Part shown: piece after piece, positions 1 to 7,574 of the stretch
How positions within the stretch are numbered: the first letter of the stretch is position 1
Layout of the letters: each line of letters begins with the position of its first letter
DNA from: Actinomycetota bacterium
GTDB taxonomy: Bacteria > Actinomycetota > Rubrobacteria > Rubrobacterales > Rubrobacteraceae
Length of the DNA stretch: 17,801 bases
Assembly: GCA_020200675.1 (NCBI GenBank)
Contig: JAIVIG010000004.1
Span: 1 to 17,801, forward strand
Reading direction: 5' to 3'
The notes under the pieces: generated by a model
The model's database searches: none
What the model was told of the DNA's origin: nothing
The model's input: the letters and a program-made list of their open reading frames with translations, nothing else
Program-made: the position numbers and the translations under genes

Positions 1-73
1 GGGCTGGGAGGACCACCGCCGCCGCATTATCACGACCACCGTCAGCCCCGCCGCCGGTATCGCCGTCGCCGCG
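1..73 (-). other. Window edge, downstream of argF; no gene assigned
   Basis: On the minus strand the sequence after the argF stop stays open in the argF frame to the window edge and encodes a hydrophobic stretch (FFAATAIPAAGLTVVV) followed by arginines. GTG and ATG codons near positions 20-40 could be the start of a further minus-strand gene. There are too few codons to identify a product, and no clear ribosome binding site was seen. It may be simply non-coding. Confidence 0.2.
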
Positions 74-91
74 AAAAACTCTGCGAAGAGC
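74..91 (-). terminator. Weak terminator-like hairpin after argF
   Basis: Read on the minus strand, the bases directly after the argF stop form CTCT-TCGC-AGAG, which a G-T pair can extend, followed by TTTTT. The stem is only 4-5 bp, so this is a weak intrinsic-terminator shape. Its place at the end of argF fits the end of the argJBDF transcript. Confidence 0.4.
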
Positions 92-1047
92 TAACCGAGC
101 AACAAGTACAGCAGCGCCTTCTGGGCGTGCAGCCGGTTCTCCGCCTGGTCGAAGACGCGGCTCTGCGGTCCGTCTATGACCCCGGCCGTCACCTCTTCGC
201 CTCGGTGAGCGGGCAGGCAGTGCAGGAAGATCGCCCCGGGAGCGGCCTGGCTCATTAGCTCCTCGTTTACCTGGTAGGGCATGAACTTCTTCTTGCGCTC
301 CTCCGCCTCGGCCTCCTGGCCCATGCTGGCCCACACGTCCGTGTAGACGACCCGCGCGCCGACTACCCCTTCTTGCGGGTCTTCGGTGATGGTTGGCGCG
401 TCACCGAGCCTGGCTGCCAGTTCGATAACTTTCGAGTCTGGGCCGTGATCGGGAGGGTGGGAGATCGTCAACTCCGCGCCGGTGAGGGAACAGCCTAAAG
501 CCAGGGAGTGGGCGACGTTGTTGCCGTCGCCGACGTAGGTGATCTTTACGCCTTCTAACTCTCCGAGCTCTTCGCGGACGGTGAGGAGGTCGGCGAGGGC
601 CTGGCAGGGGTGGTGCGAGTCGGAGAGACCGTTTATTACGGGGACGTCGGCGGCCGCGGCGAGCTCTTCGAGCTCTTCGTGGTCGAAGGTGCGAACCATG
701 ATGGCGTCTATGTAGCGGGCGAGGACGCGGCCGGTGTCGGACGGGGTCTCGCGCTTGCCTATCTGTAGCTCCTGTGGGCTCAGGGGGAGGGCGTGGCCGC
801 CGAGATGGTACATCCCGACCTCGAAGGAGACCCGGGTGCGGTTGGAGGGCTTCTGGAAGACCATCGCGAGCGTCTTGCCGAAGAGCGGCCTGAAGGGGAT
901 GCGCGACCTACGCAGCATCTTTAGCTTCTGGGCTTCGTCCAGGATCAGGCGTACCTCTCCGGGGGCGAACTCGGCGAGGGTCAGGCAGTCACGCCCCGCG
1001 AGGGGGGAGGGGGAAGCCGGCCCCTCTTGCTGCTCCGCAGGGATCAA
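91..1047 (-). CDS. argF: Ornithine carbamoyltransferase
   Basis: Transfers the carbamoyl group of carbamoyl phosphate to ornithine to give citrulline, the sixth step of arginine synthesis, in the cytoplasm. The 318-residue product has the family landmarks in order: carbamoyl-phosphate loop SNRTR (residues 68-72; most relatives have STRTR), HPCQ (146-149), the ornithine-binding DVWASMG (237-243) and HCLP (276-279). The SMG loop argues for ornithine rather than acetyl- or succinyl-ornithine as substrate. The start is a TTG, 16 bases after the argD stop, with only a weak purine stretch upstream. The first 16 or so residues precede the usual start of homology (GRDCLTLAEF), and no better start was seen. 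It is the last gene of the minus-strand arginine operon, whose transcription probably ends at the hairpin just downstream. Confidence 0.95.
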   Translation of the reverse strand: MIPAEQQEGPASPSPLAGRDCLTLAEFAPGEVRLILDEAQKLKMLRRSRIPFRPLFGKTLAMVFQKPSNRTRVSFEVGMYHLGGHALPLSPQELQIGKRETPSDTGRVLARYIDAIMVRTFDHEELEELAAAADVPVINGLSDSHHPCQALADLLTVREELGELEGVKITYVGDGNNVAHSLALGCSLTGAELTISHPPDHGPDSKVIELAARLGDAPTITEDPQEGVVGARVVYTDVWASMGQEAEAEERKKKFMPYQVNEELMSQAAPGAIFLHCLPAHRGEEVTAGVIDGPQSRVFDQAENRLHAQKALLYLLLG

Positions 1048-1063
1048 CCCGACGCCATCTCTT

Positions 1064-2272
1064 CTACGCCACGGCCGCCTGGGCCTCGGCCGTCATGCCG
1101 AAAGGGACGCCCACCAACTCGTCCACGGCGGCGCGCAAGGTGTCGAGGCAGTACCGGATCTCGGTCTTCGTCACGGTTAGGGGCGGGGCGAGCCTTATGG
1201 TGGTCCCGGCGATGAGGTTGACGAGCACACCCTCTTCGAGGCACTTCTCGAAGACCCCTTTCGCGAGCTCGGGGTCCTTCAGGTCGAGGCCGAGCAAGAG
1301 CCCCTCCCCGCGCATCTCGGCGCCCGGGACGCGCTCCGCGACGAGCTTTAGCGCGTTCGCGAGGATCGCGCCCTTGAACCGGACCTCTTCCAGGAACATG
1401 GGATCACCGACAACATGAAGGACGGCCTTGACCGCGGCCATCGCGAGCGGGTTCCCCCCGAAGGTCGAACCGTGGTTGCCCGGCACGAGCACCGCGTACT
1501 CCTCCTTCGTCATCATCGCGCCGACCGGGAAGCCGCCGCCCAACCCCTTGGCGCTCGTGAGGACGTCCGGGACTACCCCCGCGCCCTGGTAGGCGTACAG
1601 GTGTCCGGTGCGGCCCGCGCCGGTCTGGACCTCGTCGAAGATAAGGAGCGCCCCGTGCTCGTCGCAGAGGTCGCGCAGACCTTGCAGAAAGCCCTCGGGC
1701 GCCTCGTTGATGCCGCCTTCGCCCTGGATCGGCTCGACCAGAATCGCCGCCGTCCGCGGGCCGACCAATGCTTTGGCGGCTTCGAGTTCGCCGTAAGGCG
1801 CGTAGACGAAGCCGGGGACCATCGGCCCGAAGGCCTCCTGGTAGGTGGCCTGACCCGTGGCGGAGAGGCTGCCGTAGGTGCGGCCGTGGAAGGACTTGGT
1901 GAAGGTGAGGATCTCACTCTTCTCCGGGCCGTGTTCGTCGTAGGCGTGCTTGCGGGCGAGCTTGATCGCTGCCTCCACCGCCTCGGTGCCGGAGTTGCAG
2001 AAGAAGACCTTGTCGAAATCGGTCGCTTCGGTGAGCATCTCCGCGACCTCGGCCTGCAAGGGGATCTCGTACAGGTTCGAGCAGTGTATTAACTCCTCCG
2101 CCTGCTTCTGGATGGCCTCCACCAGCGCCGGGTGGCCGTGGCCCAAAGCGTTGGTCGCGATGCCGGCGATAAAGTCCAGATACCGGTCCCCGTTCTCGTC
2201 GAAGAGCCAGCTACCCTTGCCCTTCGTCGGGGCTATCTTCATCCGCTTGTAGGTCTCCATTACCGCTTTCAT
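1064..2272 (-). CDS. argD: Acetylornithine aminotransferase
   Basis: A PLP-dependent class III aminotransferase that converts N-acetylglutamate semialdehyde to N-acetylornithine, using glutamate as amino donor. The 402-residue product is full length. Visible landmarks are the phosphate-cup motif SGTEA (94-98), the FDEVQTG motif with the cofactor-contacting Asp213 (212-218), and the Schiff-base lysine Lys242 in TSAKGLGGGFPVGAMM. Its ATG overlaps the argB stop as ATGA, the usual sign of translational coupling, and argF follows after 16 bases. The same enzyme family can also act as succinyldiaminopimelate aminotransferase in lysine synthesis, but the arginine operon context makes the ArgD role primary. 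Confidence 0.96.
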   Translation of the reverse strand: MKAVMETYKRMKIAPTKGKGSWLFDENGDRYLDFIAGIATNALGHGHPALVEAIQKQAEELIHCSNLYEIPLQAEVAEMLTEATDFDKVFFCNSGTEAVEAAIKLARKHAYDEHGPEKSEILTFTKSFHGRTYGSLSATGQATYQEAFGPMVPGFVYAPYGELEAAKALVGPRTAAILVEPIQGEGGINEAPEGFLQGLRDLCDEHGALLIFDEVQTGAGRTGHLYAYQGAGVVPDVLTSAKGLGGGFPVGAMMTKEEYAVLVPGNHGSTFGGNPLAMAAVKAVLHVVGDPMFLEEVRFKGAILANALKLVAERVPGAEMRGEGLLLGLDLKDPELAKGVFEKCLEEGVLVNLIAGTTIRLAPPLTVTKTEIRYCLDTLRAAVDELVGVPFGMTAEAQAAVA

Positions 2273-3048
2273 GCTGCGACTCCTTCCGATATTAAAGTTC
2301 CGACCCGCTCACCGGCTATCGCTCGCGCCAGCGAACCTCTCTTGTTTCCGTTGACGATCCTCGCCTCGACCCCGCCTCTGGCCGCCTCGGCGGCGGCCCG
2401 GAGCTTGGGCACCATCCCCCCGACCGCGAGCCCCCTCTCGACGTACCCCTCGCACTCCTCCGGCTCGAGTGCGGGCACCGCCTCGCCGCCATAAAGCAAC
2501 CCATCGACGTCCGTGAGGAAGAATAGGTGTCCGGCCCCGAGGCCCACGGCGAGCGCCGCCGCCGCCGAGTCGGCGTTGACGTTGTACGCTCCCTCCGGCC
2601 CCAGACCTACCGGCGCGACGACGGGCACGAACCCGCCCGACCACAGCGTCTCGACGAGGTGGGGCTCCACCCGCGTGACGTCCCCGACGCGACCGAGGTT
2701 CGGTACGGGCTCGACGTGGAGCGTCGGACCGTCAGTCCCCGAGACGCCGACCGCCGGCACACCCATCGCGTACAGCTCCCGGACGAGCGCCTTGTTTACC
2801 TCGCCCGCGAAGACCATCTCCGCGACCCTCATCGTCGCCTCGTCCGTGACCCTCAAGCCCTCGCGGAACTCGGTCGAGATGTTCAGGGCTTCGAGCATCC
2901 GGGTGAGCTGCTGGCCGCCGCCGTGTACGAGCGCCACGGGCACGGGGACCTCGCCCGCGAGCAGGCCCGGCAGGTCGTCGAGCGCCCCGCCCGCGAGTGC
3001 ACTGCCTCCGATCTTGACGACGACCGGCTTCGCGAGTGGCTCGTTCAC
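2269..3048 (-). CDS. argB: N-acetylglutamate kinase
   Basis: Phosphorylates N-acetylglutamate to the acyl phosphate, the second step of arginine synthesis. The start is a GTG that overlaps the argJ stop (GTGA), giving 259 residues. The amino-acid kinase landmarks are Lys12 in VKIGGSA, HGGGQQ (42-47), the substrate loop GLRVTDEATM (64-73), NVNAD (156-160), LTDVDG (178-183) and Lys215 in GGMVPKL. The protein begins almost at the first strand of the fold. It therefore lacks the extra N-terminal helix that links dimers into arginine-inhibited hexamers in other NAGKs. By that family knowledge it is more like the short, arginine-insensitive E. coli type. That is an inference. The open frame continues upstream through the argJ region, but the argB start is set by the overlap and by homology. 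Confidence 0.95.
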   Translation of the reverse strand: MNEPLAKPVVVKIGGSALAGGALDDLPGLLAGEVPVPVALVHGGGQQLTRMLEALNISTEFREGLRVTDEATMRVAEMVFAGEVNKALVRELYAMGVPAVGVSGTDGPTLHVEPVPNLGRVGDVTRVEPHLVETLWSGGFVPVVAPVGLGPEGAYNVNADSAAAALAVGLGAGHLFFLTDVDGLLYGGEAVPALEPEECEGYVERGLAVGGMVPKLRAAAEAARGGVEARIVNGNKRGSLARAIAGERVGTLISEGVAA

Positions 3049-4023
3049 GAGCGGTAGCTCCCGTTGATCCTCACGTACTCTTCGGTCAGGTCGCAGCCCC
3101 AGGCGGTCGCCGAAGCCGTTCCTTCCCCGAGCCGCGCGGTGACGCGAACCTCGTCCCCGGCGAGCGTCGCGTTCGCCTCCGCCGGGTCGTGCGGCACAGG
3201 TTCCCCCTTCGCGAAGACCTTGACGGGGCCGAAGTAGAGATCCACACCCTCCGGATCGAACGTGACGCCAGAGTAGCCCATCGCGTTCAGCACCCGGCCC
3301 CAGTTCGCGTCCTCGCCGTACATGGCCGCCTTGCACAGGCTGCTCCCGGCTATAGCCCTGGCGAGCGTCGCCGCCGAAGCCTCGTCTCCGGCGCCCTCGA
3401 CGACGACCTCGACGAGCTTCGTCGCCCCCTCGCCATCTCGCGCGATCTCCCTGGCCAACTCCCGCATCACGGCCTCGACCGCCTCTTCGAAGGCCGGGTA
3501 GTCGGGAGAGCTTTGCATGAGAGGCTCGTTCCCCGCCGCGCCGTTCGCCATGAGGAGAACCATGTCGTTCGGGGAGGTGTCGCCGTCGACGGTGATGCGG
3601 TTGAAAGTCCTCTCCGTCGCCCCGCTCAAGGTCCATGGGGAGGTGTTCACCGATCACACCGGTCGAAGCGACGGCTACCTCACCGGGCTGGAGCCCGAGC
3701 TCCGCCGCCGCGAGCGCCTGCATCTCGTAGGCGTTCTCCATGCCTCGCTCACCGGTGGCCGCGTTGGCGACGCCGCTGTTGACCACCACGGCCCGCACGT
3801 CGCCGCCTTCGACCGCCTCCCCGGTCACGAGGAGCGGAGCTGCTCGCAGAAGGTTCGTGGTAAGGGCCACCGCCGCGGTGCCTCCGGCTTCGTTGGAGAA
3901 CAGGAGACCGAGATCCCGGCGCCCCTCGTACCGCACGCCGCATGCGACCCCCGCCGCCGAAAACCCGGCCGGTGCCGTCGCCCCCGACCTCTCTATTCCG
4001 ATTTCTGGATTTTTATTCACCAT
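3045..4023 (-). pseudogene. argJ: argJ with internal deletion and frameshift
   Basis: ArgJ is the bifunctional ornithine acetyltransferase / N-acetylglutamate synthase, a self-cleaving enzyme of about 400 residues. Here residues 1-132 match the N-terminal part (VNSGVANAATGERG, VAVASTGVIGEHLPMDL), encoded at about 4023-3628. From about 3620 down to 3045 a different frame encodes the C-terminal part (RTFNRITVDGDTSPND, then GADANWGRVLNAMGYSG-like and YVRINGSYRS). Compared from memory with a standard ArgJ, about 85-90 residues between LPMDL and ERTFNR are absent. The missing part includes the TTDT segment and the KGSGMIxPNMATMLAF cleavage site with the Thr nucleophile. The product could not be a working enzyme as sequenced. 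The junction lies in GC-rich GAGCGGGGCGACG at about 3614-3627. The start ATG at 4023 is placed by the promoter, and the end overlaps argB by 4 bp. The alternative explanation is an assembly collapse. Confidence 0.85.
4004..4021 (-). promoter_or_regulatory. ARG box (ArgR operator) at the start of argJ
   Basis: The core on the plus strand is TGGAT-TTTT-ATTCA (4006-4019), which on the minus strand reads TGAATAAAAATCCA. This matches the ArgR palindrome TGAAT-N4-ATTCA at nine of ten half-site positions. It lies directly at the argJ start codon, just after the predicted transcription start, where a bound repressor would block transcription. The argR gene lies about 1.1 kb away. Confidence 0.75.
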
Positions 4024-4030
4024 TGGCTTT

Positions 4031-4059
4031 ATTGTCGCACCCGCGTGCGAAAGGGTCAA
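4031..4059 (-). promoter_or_regulatory. Promoter of argJBDF
   Basis: On the minus strand TTGACC (4059-4054) and GACAAT (4036-4031) are separated by exactly 17 bases and match the -35 and -10 consensus at 5/6 and 4/6. The expected transcription start falls at about 4024-4023, at the A of the argJ ATG. The mRNA would then be leaderless, a common arrangement in actinobacteria, which also explains the lack of a ribosome binding site for argJ. Confidence 0.6.
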
Positions 4060-4075
4060 CCGTTTTATGCAGAAA

Positions 4076-4093
4076 CTTGAATAAATATCCGGG
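4076..4093 (+). promoter_or_regulatory. ARG box in the argC leader
   Basis: The core TGAAT-AAAT-ATCCG (4078-4091) keeps one perfect and one partial ArgR half-site. It ends against the argC ribosome binding site GGGAGGTGG (4091-4099). Its centre is 72 bp, about seven helical turns, from the other ARG box, so two hexamer faces or two hexamers could bridge the divergent promoters. I could not resolve a convincing -35/-10 pair for argC. Confidence 0.6.
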
Positions 4094-4103
4094 AGGTGGT
4101 GTA

Positions 4104-5138
4104 ATGTTGGGCATGGGGCTACGTGTGGGCATCTACGGCGGCAGCGGGTACGCGGGTTCGGAGTTGGTGCGTCTGCTCTCCGGACACCCCGAGGTGGGGG
4201 GGATGGAGGTCGCTTCGCGCGGCTTTGCCGGGCGGGATATTACCGAAGTCTATCCGCATCTTGCGGTAGAAGAGACCTTCGTCGAGCCGGGGCAGGTGGA
4301 CGCTTCGGGGCTCGACGTTGCGTTCGTGGCCTATCCGCACATGGAGAGCGCGGGGGTCGTGCGGGATCTCCTGGAGGCCGGAACGGGGCTCGTGGTGGAC
4401 CTCTCGGCGGACTTCCGGCTGGTTGACGTCGCGTTGTACAACGAGTGGTACGGGGAGCATCCCGTGCCGGAGCTCTTGAAGGAGGCGCACTACGGGTTGC
4501 CGGAGGTCTTCGGGGCCGCCGAGGGCAGGCTAGTGGCGAATCCGGGTTGTTATCCGACGGCGGCCGTGCTGGCGCTTGCACCGGTAGTGAAGCGGTTGAA
4601 GGTCTCTTCGGTGGCGATCAACGCGTTGAGCGGGGTGAGTGGGGCGGGGGCCAAGCCGTCGCCGAAGACGCACTTCGTCTCCGCGAACGAGAACGTCTCG
4701 CCCTACGGGCTGGCGGACGGGTCGCCGCGACACCGGCACACGCCCGAGATAGAGGCGGTTCTGGGGCGCGTCGGGGAGGTGCCCGAGATCACGTTCGTGC
4801 CGCATCTGTTGCCCATCTCGCGTGGGGAGCTGGAGACCATCTACGTGCAGTTGGAGGACCCCGGGGAGCTTCCAGAGGTGGAGGACGTGCTCGGGTGGTA
4901 CGAGGAGGATTATGAGGGGTGGGCGTTCGTGGAAGCGAGGGCGGAGGCCCCCCAGATCTCGCACGTCGCGAACACCAACCGCGCGCGGCTCTCGGCGGCG
5001 GTGGACAGGAGGGCCGGGAAGCTCTTGCTCTTCGCGGCGGTGGACAATCTTCTGAAGGGCGCCTCGGGGGCGGCGGTGCAGAACATGAACCTGGCCTTAG
5101 GGTATCCGGAGGATGCCGGGCTTGAGCACCTGAAGTAG
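4104..5138 (+). CDS. argC: N-acetyl-gamma-glutamyl-phosphate reductase
   Basis: Reduces N-acetylglutamyl phosphate to the semialdehyde with NADPH, the third step of arginine synthesis. The start chosen is the ATG at 4104, five bases after GGGAGGTGG. The open frame reaches further back, but that part lies in the control region. The 344-residue product has the nucleotide-binding loop GGSGYAGSE (12-20), the catalytic cysteine Cys149 in NPGCYPTA, and the downstream SGVSGAGAKPS and PHLLPISRGE stretches typical of ArgC. It is the first gene of the plus-strand arm, and argR follows after 16 bases. The expected regulation is repression by ArgR through the ARG box overlapping its leader. Confidence 0.96.
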   Translation: MLGMGLRVGIYGGSGYAGSELVRLLSGHPEVGGMEVASRGFAGRDITEVYPHLAVEETFVEPGQVDASGLDVAFVAYPHMESAGVVRDLLEAGTGLVVDLSADFRLVDVALYNEWYGEHPVPELLKEAHYGLPEVFGAAEGRLVANPGCYPTAAVLALAPVVKRLKVSSVAINALSGVSGAGAKPSPKTHFVSANENVSPYGLADGSPRHRHTPEIEAVLGRVGEVPEITFVPHLLPISRGELETIYVQLEDPGELPEVEDVLGWYEEDYEGWAFVEARAEAPQISHVANTNRARLSAAVDRRAGKLLLFAAVDNLLKGASGAAVQNMNLALGYPEDAGLEHLK

Positions 5139-5154
5139 CTGTAGGAGGCAAAGA

Positions 5155-5634
5155 ATGGGGAAGACGCTCTCTAACGTGGACAAGGGGACGCGCCAGGATC
5201 TGATAATCAGGTTGATCTCCGAGCGGTCCTTGGGGACCCAGGGCGACGTGGTCGCGGCCCTCTCGGACGTGGGGGTGGAGGTGGCGCAGGCGACTGTGAG
5301 CCGGGACCTCGCCGAGCTAGGGGTCTTGAAGGTCGGCAACCGCTATCTCGCGCTGCCGCACGAGCCCGGCTCCGCCGGGATAGAGGTCTTGCCGAGCTTC
5401 GTCCTCGACATCACCCCGGCGCAGAACACCGTCGTCATTCTCACCCGCGACGGGACGGCGGGGGCGGTCGCAAACGTCCTCGACAGGGTCAAGGGGTTGA
5501 AGATCGTCGGTACCATCGCCGGGCAGGACACGGTCTTCGCCGTCTCGCCGGACAACGACGCCGCCGAGGAGGTCGCGAGCCTCATCGCCGACGTCTGCCG
5601 GGCCAGGACCCGTCCTGCCGGTAACGTCGAGTAG
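5155..5634 (+). CDS. argR: Arginine repressor ArgR
   Basis: Arginine-dependent hexameric repressor of arginine biosynthesis. The 159-residue product has an N-terminal winged helix (about residues 10-70, with the conserved VSRDL in the recognition helix at 48-52). The C-terminal oligomerisation and arginine-binding domain (about 80-150) contains GTAGAVANVLDR and GTIAGQDT (119-126). In the ArgR proteins I know this last motif is usually GTIAGDDT, with both aspartates near bound arginine. Here the first is Gln124, which could alter co-repressor affinity. The ATG follows AGGAGG by six bases. The gene sits between argC and a GNAT gene and would regulate both arms through the ARG boxes at 4004-4021 and 4076-4093, including its own operon. 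Confidence 0.95.
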   Translation: MGKTLSNVDKGTRQDLIIRLISERSLGTQGDVVAALSDVGVEVAQATVSRDLAELGVLKVGNRYLALPHEPGSAGIEVLPSFVLDITPAQNTVVILTRDGTAGAVANVLDRVKGLKIVGTIAGQDTVFAVSPDNDAAEEVASLIADVCRARTRPAGNVE

Positions 5635-6192
5635 TTGTCTGCCGGAGCGGAGCGAACGTCCTACCGGCTACGGCCCTACGAGATGGGGGATCTCGGATTT
5701 CTTTGGGAGATGTTGTACGAGGCGGCCTACTGGAATCCCGAGGGACCACGTCCACCAAAGGAAGAGTTCTCGTCGGAAGAACCCAAGCTCGCGCGTTACC
5801 TGGAGGGTTGGGGACGGCCGGGCGACGACGCCGTCGTGGCCGTGGACCTCTCTAGCGGTCGCCGGTTGGGTGCCGTCTGGTATCGCCTCATGACCTCCGA
5901 AGAACCCGGTTACGGCTTCGTCGACGACTCCACGCCCGAGGTTGCCATCGCGATCTTGGCGGACCATCGTGGTCGTGGCATGGGCGGGGCGCTGCTGAGG
6001 GAGATCCGGGACGTGGCCCGGTCGCGAGGTTACGGAGCCTTGAGCCTGAGCGTCGAACACGGTAATCCGGCCCTCAGACTCTACGAGCGCAACGGCTTCG
6101 TCAAGCTCTTCGAGACCGAAGGCGCCTGGACGATGAAGAAGGACCTCTCAACCGACGAGACGTGGACGGACGATCAACGTACAAACCCTTGA
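5635..6192 (+). CDS. GNAT family N-acetyltransferase
   Basis: A 185-residue acetyl-CoA-dependent acyltransferase of the GNAT fold. Motif A is seen at about 103-120 with the acetyl-CoA loop HRGRGMGG (111-118), and motif B at about 142-155 (HGNPALRLYERNGF), as in RimI-like enzymes. The TTG start directly follows the argR stop in the same frame and has no clear ribosome binding site. The next ATG (5683) would cut off the first strand (YRLRPYE), so TTG is preferred and coupling to argR translation is likely. The substrate is not evident. The place between argR and argG makes an N-acetylglutamate synthase role conceivable, especially with argJ damaged, but nothing in the sequence shows glutamate specificity. 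Generic GNAT genes also occur in such operons. Confidence 0.8.
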   Translation: MSAGAERTSYRLRPYEMGDLGFLWEMLYEAAYWNPEGPRPPKEEFSSEEPKLARYLEGWGRPGDDAVVAVDLSSGRRLGAVWYRLMTSEEPGYGFVDDSTPEVAIAILADHRGRGMGGALLREIRDVARSRGYGALSLSVEHGNPALRLYERNGFVKLFETEGAWTMKKDLSTDETWTDDQRTNP

Positions 6193-6206
6193 AAAACGGA
6201 GGAAAG

Positions 6207-7433
6207 ATGACGCTCGAAAACAAGAAGGTCGTGCTCGCATACTCGGGGGGACTGGACACCTCGGTGTGTTTGAAGTGGTTCGAGCAGCAGGGCGCCGAGC
6301 CGTACGCTCTATACCTGGACCTCGGCCAGGGCGAGTCCGTCGAAGATGTGAAGGCGAAGGCCCTGAAGATAGGCGCCGCCGACGCGTTCGTGAGAGACGC
6401 GAAAGCCGAGTTCGCCGAGGAGTACGTGGCGCCCGCGATAAAGGCGAACGCGCTCTACGGCGGGAAGTACCCGTTGTTCACCGCTCTAGGGCGTCCCCTC
6501 ATCGCCAGGAAGCTCGTCGAGGTGGCGCGGGAGGTCGGGGCGACCCATATAGCGCACGGCTCGACCGGTAAAGGCAACGATCAGGTCCGGTTTGACGTCA
6601 CGACCGCTTCGATAGCCCCGGACCTGACGGTCGTCGCCCCGGTGCGTGACTGGAACATGAGCCGCCCCGAGGAGATAGCCTACGCCGAGGAGCACGGCAT
6701 CCCCGTCCCCGTAACGAAGAAGTCGCCTTACAGCGTGGACGAGAACCTCTTCGGCCGCTCCATCGAGGCCGGTCCTCTGGAGGATCCGGACCACGAGCCG
6801 ACGGAGGACGTCTTCGCCCTCACCTCCTCCCCCGAAGAGGCCCCGGACGAGCCCGAGTACGTCGAGATCGGCTTCGTCGAGGGGCTACCGGTTAGCCTCG
6901 AAGGCGAGGAGATGCCGCTCGCGGAGCTCATCGCTGAGCTCAACAGAATCGCCGGGGCGCATGGCGTGGGACGGATAGACATGATCGAGGACCGCCTCGT
7001 CGGGATAAAGAGCCGCGAGATCTACGAATGCCCAGCCGCCCTGACGGTGATCCAAGCCCACAAAGAGCTCGAAACTATGACCCTGACCAAGGACGTCTTG
7101 CGCTTCAAGGCGACCGTCGAGCAGCGCTACGCCGAGCTCACCTACGATGGCCTCTGGTTCACGCCCCTCAAACGCGCCCTTGACGCCTTCGTCACGGAGA
7201 CCCAGAAGACAGTCACCGGCTCGGTGCGGCTCAAGCTGTACAAAGGAACGGGTACCGTCGTCGGGCGCACGGCGCCGCAGGCTCTCTACAGCAAGGAGCT
7301 CGCCACCTACGACCCGAACAGCACCTTCGACGAGGCCGCGGCGGCCGGCTTCATCGCGCTCTGGGGCCTCCCGGCGCGCCAGTGGGCCGGGGTGAACGGC
7401 GGCGTCGAACAGCAGAGCCCGACCGCGAAGTAA
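6207..7433 (+). CDS. argG: Argininosuccinate synthase
   Basis: Joins citrulline and aspartate with ATP to give argininosuccinate, the seventh step of arginine synthesis. The start at 6207 follows GGAGG by four bases. The open frame extends 15 codons upstream, but those lack family similarity. The 408-residue product has the N-type pyrophosphatase P-loop SGGLDTS (13-19), HGSTGKGNDQVRF in the nucleotide/aspartate region, KKSPYSVDENLFGRSIEAG, and the GIKSREIYECPAA segment of the synthase domain. Length and motifs are normal. It is the last recognisable arginine gene of the plus arm. argH, needed for the final step, is not in the window. Confidence 0.96.
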   Translation: MTLENKKVVLAYSGGLDTSVCLKWFEQQGAEPYALYLDLGQGESVEDVKAKALKIGAADAFVRDAKAEFAEEYVAPAIKANALYGGKYPLFTALGRPLIARKLVEVAREVGATHIAHGSTGKGNDQVRFDVTTASIAPDLTVVAPVRDWNMSRPEEIAYAEEHGIPVPVTKKSPYSVDENLFGRSIEAGPLEDPDHEPTEDVFALTSSPEEAPDEPEYVEIGFVEGLPVSLEGEEMPLAELIAELNRIAGAHGVGRIDMIEDRLVGIKSREIYECPAALTVIQAHKELETMTLTKDVLRFKATVEQRYAELTYDGLWFTPLKRALDAFVTETQKTVTGSVRLKLYKGTGTVVGRTAPQALYSKELATYDPNSTFDEAAAAGFIALWGLPARQWAGVNGGVEQQSPTAK

Positions 7434-7555
7434 CTCGCGCAAGGGACGAAGCACCATCGCGTAGTCCTGCCGCTACCCTATTGCCCGCCAACCCGTGGCG
7501 AGCACTGGACGAGGGGCCGGCTCCACGTCCCTCACCGATAATCCTCTATAGCTTT

Positions 7556-7574
7556 GGGCCTGAAGGTCCCTTTT
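7556..7574 (+). terminator. Terminator-like hairpin downstream of argG
   Basis: GGGCC-TGAA-GGTCCC forms a five-pair stem with one bulged base and is followed by TTTT. It lies about 120 bases after the argG stop and could end the argC-argR-GNAT-argG transcript. The short T run makes it weak. Confidence 0.4.

Noticed and set aside
2269..4059. A single 596-codon minus-strand open frame spanning the argJ start to the argB end
   Set aside because: Only its two ends match proteins (ArgJ N-terminus and ArgB). The middle is arginine/glycine-rich antiframe of the ArgJ C-terminal half, so it is a by-product of the argJ deletion and not a fusion protein.
3942..4103. Upstream extension of argC by 54 codons
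   Set aside because: It runs through the argJ coding start and the control region, is proline-rich without family similarity, and the ATG at 4104 has a strong ribosome binding site.
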